DNA of 64,000 bases from Marinobacter oulmenensis. GTDB taxonomy: Bacteria > Pseudomonadota > Gammaproteobacteria > Pseudomonadales > Oleiphilaceae. Numbering within the stretch: position 1 is the stretch's first letter; each line of letters starts with the position of its first letter. This document shows, one piece after another, positions 53,814-61,543 of the stretch. A program made the position numbers and the translations under genes. The notes under the pieces were generated by a model. It was not told the origin of the DNA. It saw nothing but the letters and a program-made list of their open reading frames with translations, and ran no database searches. The stretch is from assembly GCF_014201735.1 (NCBI RefSeq), contig NZ_JACHFE010000001.1, positions 248,001-312,000 of the forward strand. Direction: 5' to 3'.

Positions 53814-54272
53814 CTACATATCGTTCATCGAACCGATCTGGCTGGCCATGCGCATGGCTTCATGCTGTTCCAGGGATTTGAGGTCCTCGAGCAGTTCCTT
53901 GGCTTCCGGGATTTCGGCCTTGCCGATCAGGGCGTCGTACAGGCTCATCACCTGGTCATGGAAATCAAAAATCTCACGGGCAATGCCGGCAAAATCCAGC
54001 TCCTGGTAATGGGTGTCACAGGCCTGGTTCTTGGAGATGGGTTTGTGTACACCGTAGTCATAAAGCCGGGTCTGCATGGCTTTTTGATCCGCCTGCTTCT
54101 GGTATTCACTCACCGCTTTCTCCAGAAGTGACTCGTGACTGCTGATATAGTCGAGCAGGGCGCTGGCACGCTCATCCTTATTGAGGGCCGCAGATTCATG
54201 CAGGCATCGGGCAAGGTGAGCATGAAGCTGGCGGGTCCAGTCAATCAGATCGGCAAAGGTTTTGATTTCCAT
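53814..54272 (-). CDS. conserved hypothetical, helical, possible ferritin-like
   Basis: Cytoplasmic protein of 152 residues with mostly helical, heptad-like sequence and no signal. His and Glu residues are arranged as in four-helix ferritin-like proteins: HAHLARCLHES, DYISSHESLLEKAV, IFDFHDQVMSLYDAL and LEDLKSLEQHEAMRMA. Whether they bind iron is not clear. I do not recognise a specific family. It is transcribed in the same direction as the TRAP operon with 139 bases between them. Confidence 0.7.
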   Translation of the reverse strand: MEIKTFADLIDWTRQLHAHLARCLHESAALNKDERASALLDYISSHESLLEKAVSEYQKQADQKAMQTRLYDYGVHKPISKNQACDTHYQELDFAGIAREIFDFHDQVMSLYDALIGKAEIPEAKELLEDLKSLEQHEAMRMASQIGSMNDM

Positions 54273-54355
54273 ATGGTTCCACTCCGGTCAGAATGTTATT
54301 TCTCATTTTTGTCTATGGTAACAGTCTAGCGGGATTGTGGCTTGATGGAGATCCA

Positions 54356-55192
54356 ATGAATCCTTCCACGCTCATCGGCATGTTAGCGGGCATCGGGGTG
54401 CTGGCCAGTGTATTGTTCTGGTCAGCCGAAGACCCGGCCCTGTTCGTCAATCTGCCCGGCCTGGCCATTGTGGTGGGCGGCACCCTGGCGGCAACTTTTA
54501 TTTCCTTTCCTCTGCGGGAAGTGCTTCGGGTGTTTCGTTTGTTTGGCACGGTGGTGCGCAACGAAAAGCTCTACACCCAGCATGATATTGAAGAACTGGT
54601 GCGTATCTCCCGGCTCTGGATCGATGGTGACCTGGCAGCGGTGGAGCGCCAGTTGGAAAGTGTGCGCAATCCGTTCCTGCGGTCCGGGGTGCAGCTGGTG
54701 ATCGAGCTGAACACCGAAGACGACATCATGGATTTCCTGGAATGGCGGGTCGCCCGGTTGCGCGCCCGTGAGCACGCCGAGGCCCAGTTGTTCCGGGTGA
54801 TGGCGAGCTTTGCCCCGGCCTTCGGCATGATCGGCACCCTGGTTGGGCTGATCAACATGATGTTCCTGCTGGGTGGCGGCAACATGGAGGCCATCGGTCA
54901 TCAACTGGCGGTGGCCCTGATGACCACCTTCTACGGCATTCTGCTGGCAAATCTGGTGTTCCGTCCGGTGGCGGTGAAACTGGAGCGGCGCACCGAGCAG
55001 CGCATAATCCTCATGCGCATGGTGATGCAGGGCATTTCCATGATGTGCCGCAAGCGCAGCCCCTCACTGATGCGGGAAACCCTGAAATCCTTTATCGCCA
55101 GCTACGACGACGAAATTCGCGATGTGCGGCCGCCCGCGGCCCAGCCTTCCAGCGCCCGGGCGGGCGTCGGCGGGGAGTCCGGCAATGGCTGA
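54356..55192 (+). CDS. MotA-like flagellar stator subunit
   Basis: Inner-membrane stator subunit of 278 residues in the MotA/PomA family, with four helices and a large cytoplasmic loop. The helix-3 motif FAPAFGMIGTLVGLINMM and helix-4 LAVALMTTFYGILLANLVF are conserved; the loop (residues about 60-150) carries the rotor-contact charges. The start has GGAG five bases upstream. It overlaps motB by eight bases. No flagellar genes lie near, so it may be a second stator set. Confidence 0.9.
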   Translation: MNPSTLIGMLAGIGVLASVLFWSAEDPALFVNLPGLAIVVGGTLAATFISFPLREVLRVFRLFGTVVRNEKLYTQHDIEELVRISRLWIDGDLAAVERQLESVRNPFLRSGVQLVIELNTEDDIMDFLEWRVARLRAREHAEAQLFRVMASFAPAFGMIGTLVGLINMMFLLGGGNMEAIGHQLAVALMTTFYGILLANLVFRPVAVKLERRTEQRIILMRMVMQGISMMCRKRSPSLMRETLKSFIASYDDEIRDVRPPAAQPSSARAGVGGESGNG

Positions 55193-55928
55193 GCTGGACC
55201 CGGCCGGTTCTCCCTCTGCCCGCCGTTCCCGGGGCCAGCGTATCCCGCTGGTGCAGAGTACCGGGGAAGACGGCTGGCTGATGACCTATCTGGATGTGAT
55301 TACCCTGCTGCTGGTGATGTTTGTGGTGATGCTGGCGTTGTCCGGTGGGCCTTCGGACACGCCGGGGCAGCAACTGACCGAGCAGGTCACGATGGCCCGC
55401 AGCCAGGCTGAACCCACAGCTGAAGCGGACAAAGAGACGGTCGGGCAACCGTCGCTGCCGGCGTCGGTCCGTCTGGCCCGGGAGGCCCGGGCGTTTCTGC
55501 AGGAGGCCGGTCTGGGGGACCGGGTCCAGGTCATTGAAACACCGGGAGGTATCAGCCTGCGCATCAGCAATGACATCTTGTTTGCGTCGGGTGAGGCGGC
55601 GCTCTCCAATCCGGGGATGACCGAACTGGAGAAGCTGGTCCCCCTGCTCAACCGCAATGAACATCACATCACAGTGGCTGGCCACACGGATAATGTGCCT
55701 ATCCGCAGTGCCCGCTTTCCTTCGAACTGGGAACTGTCATCTGCCCGCGCTGGCAGTGTGGTGCGACTGCTGGAAGCCTCGGGCGTCCCGGCAGGCCGGA
55801 TGCGGGCGACCGGGTATGCTGATACCCGGCCCGAGGCCCGAAATGATACCAGTCGTGGACGGGCCCGGAACCGCCGGGTGGAGATTCTCCTTGAGGCCCC
55901 GTCAGAAACGGCAGCTAACGACGGATAG
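55185..55928 (+). CDS. MotB-like stator subunit with OmpA domain
   Basis: Stator partner of 247 residues. One N-terminal helix (WLMTYLDVITLLLVMFVVML) contains the ion-binding Asp; the periplasmic C-terminal part is an OmpA peptidoglycan-binding domain (HHITVAGHTDNVPIRSARFP, LSSARAGSVVRLLEA, GRARNRRVEILL). The ATG at 55185 lies inside the end of the motA-like gene with GGGGAG upstream. Overlap implies coupled synthesis. Proton or sodium use cannot be told. Confidence 0.9.
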   Translation: MAELDPAGSPSARRSRGQRIPLVQSTGEDGWLMTYLDVITLLLVMFVVMLALSGGPSDTPGQQLTEQVTMARSQAEPTAEADKETVGQPSLPASVRLAREARAFLQEAGLGDRVQVIETPGGISLRISNDILFASGEAALSNPGMTELEKLVPLLNRNEHHITVAGHTDNVPIRSARFPSNWELSSARAGSVVRLLEASGVPAGRMRATGYADTRPEARNDTSRGRARNRRVEILLEAPSETAANDG

Positions 55929-55982
55929 GGCTATGCTGTAAGCACGAGGATGAACGAACGGATGACGGTCCCGGAGACGGAG

Positions 55983-57050
55983 ATGACAGCGACACTGGGA
56001 ATAATTGAGGGCTTTTACGGGCCGCTCTGGAGCTGGCGGGAACGCCAGCAACTGGTGAAAACCCTGGCCCCTCACGGTTACGGATTTTACCTGTATGCGC
56101 CCAAGGCGGACCCCTGGCTGCGCCGGCGCTGGCAGGACCCCCATCCGGAGGCCGAAGCGAAGGCGCTCGCGGAGTTTGGCCGGTTCTGCCGGCAACAGGG
56201 GGTTCGCTTTGGCATTGGCCTGAGCCCGTTTGAGATTTTCAACCAGTTTGATGATGAGGCCCGGGCGGCGCTGGCGCGCAAGCTGGAGGCCCTGGAAGCC
56301 GTCGGACCGGATGAACTGGCCATCCTGTTTGACGACATGAGTTCGGATTATCCGGACCTGGCGCGCACCCAGGCGGACATTGTGCACTGGGTGCGGGAAC
56401 ACACCCGCATCGGACATCTGAGCATGTGTCCCAGCTACTACTCGGATGATGCGGTGCTGGACCGGGTGTTCGGGGAGCGTCCTGCAGACTACCTGCAGAC
56501 GTTGGGCGAGGCGCTGGACCCAGCGGTGGATGTGTTCTGGACCGGCGAGGAAGTCTGTTCCCGGGAAATATCACCGGGCCATCTCAAGCGGATTTCCCGG
56601 TTGCTTGGGCGTAAGCCCGTGCTCTGGGACAACTACCCGGTCAATGACGGTGATCGGATGTCACAGCACCTGCACCTGCGGGGGTTCAGCGGGCGCCCGG
56701 CGGGCAATGCCGCCTGGATCCGGGGACATGGCATCAATCCGGCCCTGCAACCGACACTGACTGCGATACCCGCAATGACCCTGGCCGAGAGCTACCGCTT
56801 GGGGCCGGATTACCAGTATGGCCAGGCGTTTGCCCATGCTGCCCGGGAACTGCTGGGGACGGAGCTGGCCCTGCAAATGCAGCGGGACCTGTTGCTGTTG
56901 CAGGATTCCGGGCTGGGCCGGCTCAGTGATGAGCGCCGGCAGGCGCTGATGCATACCTACGATGCCTTCGATCACCCGGCGGCGGGTGAGGTTGTGCGCT
57001 GGCTTTCCGGCGATTACCAGGTTACGGACGAACAGGTCCGCACCCAGTAG
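55983..57050 (+). CDS. GH84-type beta-N-acetylglucosaminidase
   Basis: Retaining hexosaminidase-like enzyme of 355 residues in the O-GlcNAcase/hyaluronidase family. The hallmark GIIEGFYGPLWSWRER is near the N terminus, and the adjacent catalytic aspartates are in ELAILFDDMSSDYPDL. VLWDNYPVNDGDRM is the substrate-binding segment. The ATG at 55983 has GGAG six bases upstream; two earlier ATGs (55950 and 55962) are weaker. There is no signal peptide, so it should act in the cytoplasm, possibly on recycled amino sugars or modified proteins. It lies 54 bases after the stator pair. Confidence 0.88.
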   Translation: MTATLGIIEGFYGPLWSWRERQQLVKTLAPHGYGFYLYAPKADPWLRRRWQDPHPEAEAKALAEFGRFCRQQGVRFGIGLSPFEIFNQFDDEARAALARKLEALEAVGPDELAILFDDMSSDYPDLARTQADIVHWVREHTRIGHLSMCPSYYSDDAVLDRVFGERPADYLQTLGEALDPAVDVFWTGEEVCSREISPGHLKRISRLLGRKPVLWDNYPVNDGDRMSQHLHLRGFSGRPAGNAAWIRGHGINPALQPTLTAIPAMTLAESYRLGPDYQYGQAFAHAARELLGTELALQMQRDLLLLQDSGLGRLSDERRQALMHTYDAFDHPAAGEVVRWLSGDYQVTDEQVRTQ

Positions 57051-57061
57051 CCCACAGGAAA

Positions 57062-57772
57062 TTACTTGAGGTAGTAGTCGAACGTGGAGACCACCCGGAC
57101 GGTCTTCACCGGTTGCTGCTTTTCGGATACGCCCGGCGCCTGATCCCGGGCCAGAATCTGGAACACCCCCTGATTGGCCCGGCGCAGGCCCCCGAGGCTG
57201 GCATCGGCATCCCGGGCAAACTGCTCGGCCGCTTCCCGTGCGGAGGCGGTGGCTTGTGAGATCATGTCCGGCTTGATGTCGTTCAGGCGGCTGAACAGAT
57301 AGGTCGGGCCGCTGGGACCGTAGTCGGAGGACAACACCACACCGGAGTCCACCAGTTCGCTGACATTCTGGGCGGCCTGGCGGATTTTATCGATGTCTTC
57401 GCTGCGCACCATCAGGGTCTGGTTGATGATGAACTTCTGCGGGTTGTTGTTGGCTGCGTAGGCATTGGCCCGGGTGTCGGTGACGTCCAGTCGCTGCAGC
57501 TCCACCGCCGATTTATTGATGGCCTGGAGATTCAGGAAAGCCATGATGGCTTCCCGGCTTTGGCTGGCCCGCTTCTGGGCTTCGTCCAGGGTGTTGCCGG
57601 TGGCAACAAACCGCAGGGGCCAGAGGGCCAGGTCTGCCTGGACTTCCCGCTCGGCCACCCCTTTGACGGTGACGTATCGGTCGCCGGTGCGCAGGTCAGT
57701 CAGGCCGTTGGCGAGCAGTGCAGCGGCCATAATGGCACTGAGGCCGAGGATCACTGCAGATAGAACTTTCAT
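57062..57772 (-). CDS. SIMPL domain protein
   Basis: Protein of 236 residues with an N-terminal anchor or signal (VLSAVILGLSAIMAAALLANG) and a SIMPL/DUF541 domain (VTVKGVAEREVQADLALWPL, then VRVVSTFDYYL at the end). Such proteins are periplasmic, and some are oligomeric; function is mostly unknown. It is convergent with the GH84 gene and divergent from the macro-domain gene. Confidence 0.85.
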   Translation of the reverse strand: MKVLSAVILGLSAIMAAALLANGLTDLRTGDRYVTVKGVAEREVQADLALWPLRFVATGNTLDEAQKRASQSREAIMAFLNLQAINKSAVELQRLDVTDTRANAYAANNNPQKFIINQTLMVRSEDIDKIRQAAQNVSELVDSGVVLSSDYGPSGPTYLFSRLNDIKPDMISQATASAREAAEQFARDADASLGGLRRANQGVFQILARDQAPGVSEKQQPVKTVRVVSTFDYYLK

Positions 57773-57881
57773 GGCAGACTCCTTGTGTCAGTCGGTGGCA
57801 GGTAGCCAGACTGGTATCCTGTGTAAAGCCCAAAGATTACCGGTAACCGCTTCCCCTTGGAAGCGGCGGGCTGGAGGTGTA

Positions 57882-58412
57882 ATGAACCGTATACTGATCG
57901 AGTGTGTCCAGGGCGATATCGCCCATCAGCCGGATATCGACGTTATCGTCAACGCTGCCAACGCCCGCCTGCTGCCGGGTAGCGGTGTGGCAGGAGCCAT
58001 CCATGGGGCTGCGGGACCGGGCCTGGCCGAGGAGTGCCGTGCACTGGCACCGATTGAACCCGGCCAGGCGGTTATGACCGGTGGCCATGGCCTGCCCAAT
58101 GACCATGTCATCCACTGCCTGGGGCCGGTGTATGGTGTCGATCAGCCGTCTGGTCAGTTGCTGGCGGATTGCTTCCGCCATGCCCTGCAACTGGCCGATC
58201 AGGCCGGCCTGGAGTCCATTGCTTTCCCGGCGGTTTCCACCGGGGTTTTCGGGTACCCCCTGACTGAGGCGGCGGCTGTGGCGGCAGGAGCCATACGGGA
58301 AACCATGCCGACGCTGGAGCACATCCGGCGCATCCGGCTGGTGTTGTTTACCGCTGAAGACCTGGCTGCCTTCCGTGCTGCGTTGCAGGACAGCGGGCTC
58401 GCTCAGTCGTAG
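57882..58412 (+). CDS. macro domain protein (ADP-ribose hydrolase type)
   Basis: Macro domain of 176 residues binding ADP-ribose or O-acetyl-ADP-ribose and possibly removing ADP-ribose from proteins. Motifs: QGDIAHQPDIDVIVNAANAR, LLPGSGVAGAIHGAAGP, and AFPAVSTGVFGYPLTEAA. These are those of the YmdB/MacroD class with the usual Asn and Gly loops. GGAGG lies four bases before the ATG. No ADP-ribosyltransferase gene is adjacent. Confidence 0.92.
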   Translation: MNRILIECVQGDIAHQPDIDVIVNAANARLLPGSGVAGAIHGAAGPGLAEECRALAPIEPGQAVMTGGHGLPNDHVIHCLGPVYGVDQPSGQLLADCFRHALQLADQAGLESIAFPAVSTGVFGYPLTEAAAVAAGAIRETMPTLEHIRRIRLVLFTAEDLAAFRAALQDSGLAQS

Positions 58413-58432
58413 GCGCCAGGGCAGGGCGGGTG

Positions 58433-59431
58433 TCAGTCACAGTCGGTTTCCGGGCTGTTGCGAAACCGGGCCGCCATGGCTTTGCGCTGGCGCTCCCGGT
58501 CCCTGAACTCCTCGGGCAGGGGCTGGACGAAATAGAGGTAATCGCCGGCATCGGTATGATCGGTCAGCGGTGCGTCTGTCTGGTCTTCCGGCCAGGTGAC
58601 GGGGGAGATCACGGCAATGCTCAGGGCCGGCGCCCGTTGCTCCAGTACCGCAACTGTGCCCAGGCGCTGTTCGCTGTGGAAGGCGCCGGTGGTATGCAGG
58701 ATCTGATACTCCGGGTACTGCTCATGGGCCTTGAGAATGGCCGAGGCCATGGTGTTATCCCGTAACAGCTGGGCCTTGTAGGTATTGCGCATGCGCTCGG
58801 ACATTGCCGGGCCGCCGGTGCCATGGCTGCCTCCAATGGCTTCGATGAACTTTTCCCGGTAGCCGGGCGGTTCGATAAACGGGGACTCCGGCACCTGTCT
58901 GCGTGCGTCCCCGGACAGCGACTCCAGGTACGCCGGGCCCTGGCGGCCCACACAGCGGACCATGTCTGCCGGAGCATTGGCGGCGATGACTGGCAGGTTG
59001 TGCTGCCGGGCGAACTCCACCAGAGGCCGGTAGGAGGCCCGGTAGTTGTCCCAGGCTGCGGCGTCTTCGATCATTTCGGTCTCGCCGGTTTGCCCGGACA
59101 GATACCGGTCCAGATCCTGCTGGTGGTCGACATTGAACTGTTCCATGGTCAGCAACTGCTCCGGGTGTTGCCGGTACAGTGCCTGCTGGAGGCGGGCCTG
59201 CAGCAGATGGGAGCCATGGTGACCGTGGTATTCGCCGACCACGATCACGTCTGTTTCGGCCAGCCGTCGGGCCAGCTCCGGGACGGTCAGCAACGAGCCA
59301 TCGCCGGGGATAACCAGGCAGGCATCATACTGGGAGTCCGGGGCTGTCAATGACGGAGCATTCGGGGACATGGCGGCACATCCTGTGAGTAATACACAGA
59401 AGCTTAGCAGGCAGGTATGTGTGGCTCGCAT
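58433..59431 (-). CDS. ChaN family lipoprotein
   Basis: Lipoprotein of 332 residues; the lipobox LLTGC is at residues 14-18. The body matches the ChaN family (TDVIVVGEYHGHHGSHLLQA, EQFNVDHQQDLDRYLSG, LPVIAANAPADMV, HTTGAFHSEQRLGTV). ChaN-type proteins bind haem and are linked to iron uptake in some bacteria. The ATG at 59431 has GGGAG upstream and gives the signal peptide; a longer frame to 59569 lacks it. It may share a promoter region with the small RHH gene upstream. Confidence 0.85.
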   Translation of the reverse strand: MRATHTCLLSFCVLLTGCAAMSPNAPSLTAPDSQYDACLVIPGDGSLLTVPELARRLAETDVIVVGEYHGHHGSHLLQARLQQALYRQHPEQLLTMEQFNVDHQQDLDRYLSGQTGETEMIEDAAAWDNYRASYRPLVEFARQHNLPVIAANAPADMVRCVGRQGPAYLESLSGDARRQVPESPFIEPPGYREKFIEAIGGSHGTGGPAMSERMRNTYKAQLLRDNTMASAILKAHEQYPEYQILHTTGAFHSEQRLGTVAVLEQRAPALSIAVISPVTWPEDQTDAPLTDHTDAGDYLYFVQPLPEEFRDRERQRKAMAARFRNSPETDCD

Positions 59432-59454
59432 CCCTTTGCTCCCTATTCCATGGC

Positions 59455-59637
59455 TCAGTCGCAGTTCTGCTGGCGTTGCTCGCGCCAGTCCGGGCCCAGC
59501 TTTGATTCCACGTATTCCCGGATGAACTGCCGGACTTTCTGGGATGGGGTGACGTCGTCCTCCTTGCACAATTCTTCAAAGGCGGCTTTCTTTTCCGGGT
59601 CAATCAGTAGTGTCAGTCGGGCGGTGCGGTTTTCCAT
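59455..59637 (-). CDS. ribbon-helix-helix protein
   Basis: Small protein of 60 residues with a ribbon-helix-helix outline: strand TARLTLLIDPEKKAAF, then two helices (EELCKEDDVTP, SQKVRQFIREYVESKL). CopG-type DNA-binding proteins of this size are often antitoxins or small repressors; no toxin gene is adjacent. It is divergent from the SulP gene, and a perfect palindrome lies between them. Confidence 0.75.
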   Translation of the reverse strand: MENRTARLTLLIDPEKKAAFEELCKEDDVTPSQKVRQFIREYVESKLGPDWREQRQQNCD

Positions 59638-59671
59638 GAACGCGGATCCTGTAGCGGGTTTGTTTGTTGCA

Positions 59672-59688
59672 TGTTAATAGGATTAACA
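59672..59688. promoter_or_regulatory. 17-bp palindrome between the RHH and SulP genes
   Basis: TGTTAA-TAGGA-TTAACA, directly abutting the -35 element of the SulP promoter and 35 bases upstream of the RHH start. A good operator candidate for the small RHH protein. Confidence 0.5.
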
Positions 59689-59716
59689 TTGAATGTACAA
59701 ACTGTGAGCATATAAT
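59689..59716 (+). promoter_or_regulatory. sigma-70 promoter of the SulP gene
   Basis: TTGAAT (-35), 16-base spacer and a perfect TATAAT (-10), ending 33 bases before the ATG. Confidence 0.65.
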
Positions 59717-59748
59717 GTAAAGAACATTTCCGGCCGGCGAGTGATCCC

Positions 59749-61476
59749 ATGTCCCATCGTGCCCACCTGTTTTCCCTGCGCATTGCCCATGCCTTCCGCG
59801 ATGCCTGCCTGAATGAAACCTACGATGGCCGTCGTTTTTCAAAAGATCTGATGGCCGGCATAACGGTCGGCATCATCGCCATTCCCCTGTCCATGGCCCT
59901 GGCGATCGCCAGTGGCGTGGCGCCCCAGTACGGTCTGTACACCGCCTTCATCGGTGGCTTCATCATTGCCCTGACCGGCGGCAGTTGGTTCAGTATTTCC
60001 GGTCCCACGGCTGCGTTCGTGGTGATCCTCTATCCCATTGCCCAGACCTACGGCCTGGGTGGCCTGCTGGTGGCCACCCTGATGTCCGGCATATTGCTGG
60101 TCATCATGTCGGTGATGCGCCTGGGCCGGTTTATTGAGTATATACCCGAAGCCGTCACGCTCGGATTTACCGCAGGCATCGCGGTGGTGATTGCCACCCT
60201 GCAGCTGAAGGACTTTTTCGGGTTATCGGTGGCGGAGCTGCCGGAGCATTACTGGAGCAAGCTGGCAGTGCTGGGCGAGGCTCTGCCGGGCCTGGATGCC
60301 ATGAGCACTCTCGTGGCGGTGGTGACCCTGGCGATCATGCTGCTCTGGCCCCGGCTGCGCACACCCGTGCCGCCGCACCTCCCAGCGGTGCTGGTGGGCA
60401 GCGCCCTGGCGCTGTGGCTGAATGCCAGCGGCGCGGGCATAGAAACCATCGGCTCCCGATTCAGCTATCTGCTGCCCGACGGCAGCCAGGGAGCCGGCAT
60501 TCCTCCCTTCCTGCCGGAATTCACCTGGCCCTGGCAACAGCCCGGTCCGGATGGCCATCCGGTCGGTCTGTCCTGGAACCTGATATCGGAACTGCTGCCG
60601 GCGGCTTTTGCCATAGCCATGCTGGGGGCCATTGAATCGCTGCTTTGTGCCGTGGTGCTCGACGGCATGTCGGGCAAGCGCCACAGTGCCAACAGCGAAC
60701 TGCTCGGGCAGGGGGTGGGCAACATGCTGGTGCCGTTGTTTGGAGGGATTACCGCGACCGCAGCCATCGCCCGCTCGGCGGCCAATTACCGGGCTGGCGC
60801 CCAGTCACCGGTGGCGGCCATGGTGCATGCGGTGGTGGTTCTGCTGGCACTGGTCTCCCTGGCCGGGGTGCTGGCCTACCTGCCCATGCCGGCGATGGCA
60901 GCCCTGCTGATGATGGTGGCCTGGAACATGAGCGAAGCCCCCAAGGCCGTACATTTGCTGAGAACCGCGCCCCGGGGGGATGTGCTGGTGTTCCTGACCT
61001 GTTTCGGGCTGACCGTGGCCCTGGATATGGTCATTGCCATTACCGCCGGTGTATTGCTGGCAGCGGTGCTATTCATGCAGGAAATGGCACGAATGACCCG
61101 GGTGACCGACATTACCGACAGTGCCCGCATCGAGGCGGGCTCATTGCCCGAGGGCTGGCGTGTCCTGAAAATCAACGGGCCCCTGTTCTTTGCGGCGGCG
61201 GACCGGATTTTTGGTGAGCTGGCGGAACTGTCCCGTGAGGCCCGGGGCTTTGTCCTTTACATGGATGGCGTGACGCTTTTGGACGCTGGCGGACTGTCGG
61301 CCCTGACGCGGCTGATTGACACCTGCCGTGGCAATGGCAGTCAGATCGTGGTGGCGGATCTTCAGTTCCAGCCTTTGCGCACGCTGGCCCGTGCCGGCCT
61401 GGCGCCGGAACCCGGTGTCAGCCGGTTTGCTCCCAGCCTGGCTTCCGCTCTGGAATCGGTGCGCAGAGAGCCCTGA
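59749..61476 (+). CDS. SulP family anion permease with STAS domain
   Basis: Inner-membrane transporter of 575 residues, SLC26/SulP family (sulfate, bicarbonate or dicarboxylate). N-terminal DLMAGITVGIIAIPLSMALAIA and GLYTAFIGGFIIALTGGS are family marks; about twelve helices follow, with NSELLGQGVGNMLVPLFGGI near helix 8. The last 120 residues are a STAS domain (VLKINGPLFFAAADRIFGEL). The start is the ATG behind a strong promoter. Substrate unknown. Confidence 0.92.
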   Translation: MSHRAHLFSLRIAHAFRDACLNETYDGRRFSKDLMAGITVGIIAIPLSMALAIASGVAPQYGLYTAFIGGFIIALTGGSWFSISGPTAAFVVILYPIAQTYGLGGLLVATLMSGILLVIMSVMRLGRFIEYIPEAVTLGFTAGIAVVIATLQLKDFFGLSVAELPEHYWSKLAVLGEALPGLDAMSTLVAVVTLAIMLLWPRLRTPVPPHLPAVLVGSALALWLNASGAGIETIGSRFSYLLPDGSQGAGIPPFLPEFTWPWQQPGPDGHPVGLSWNLISELLPAAFAIAMLGAIESLLCAVVLDGMSGKRHSANSELLGQGVGNMLVPLFGGITATAAIARSAANYRAGAQSPVAAMVHAVVVLLALVSLAGVLAYLPMPAMAALLMMVAWNMSEAPKAVHLLRTAPRGDVLVFLTCFGLTVALDMVIAITAGVLLAAVLFMQEMARMTRVTDITDSARIEAGSLPEGWRVLKINGPLFFAAADRIFGELAELSREARGFVLYMDGVTLLDAGGLSALTRLIDTCRGNGSQIVVADLQFQPLRTLARAGLAPEPGVSRFAPSLASALESVRREP

Positions 61477-61543
61477 ATCCGGTACACCCCGGGCGTGCGG
61501 ATGTTCTATGCTAGGCGGCATAACTGTCTGTCTGGATGAGTGC

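Noticed and set aside
61316..61543. N-terminal extension of the channel protein inside the SulP gene
   Set aside because: The extension is out of frame with a certain gene, has low-complexity composition and no family match; the ATG at 61544 gives the normal channel start.
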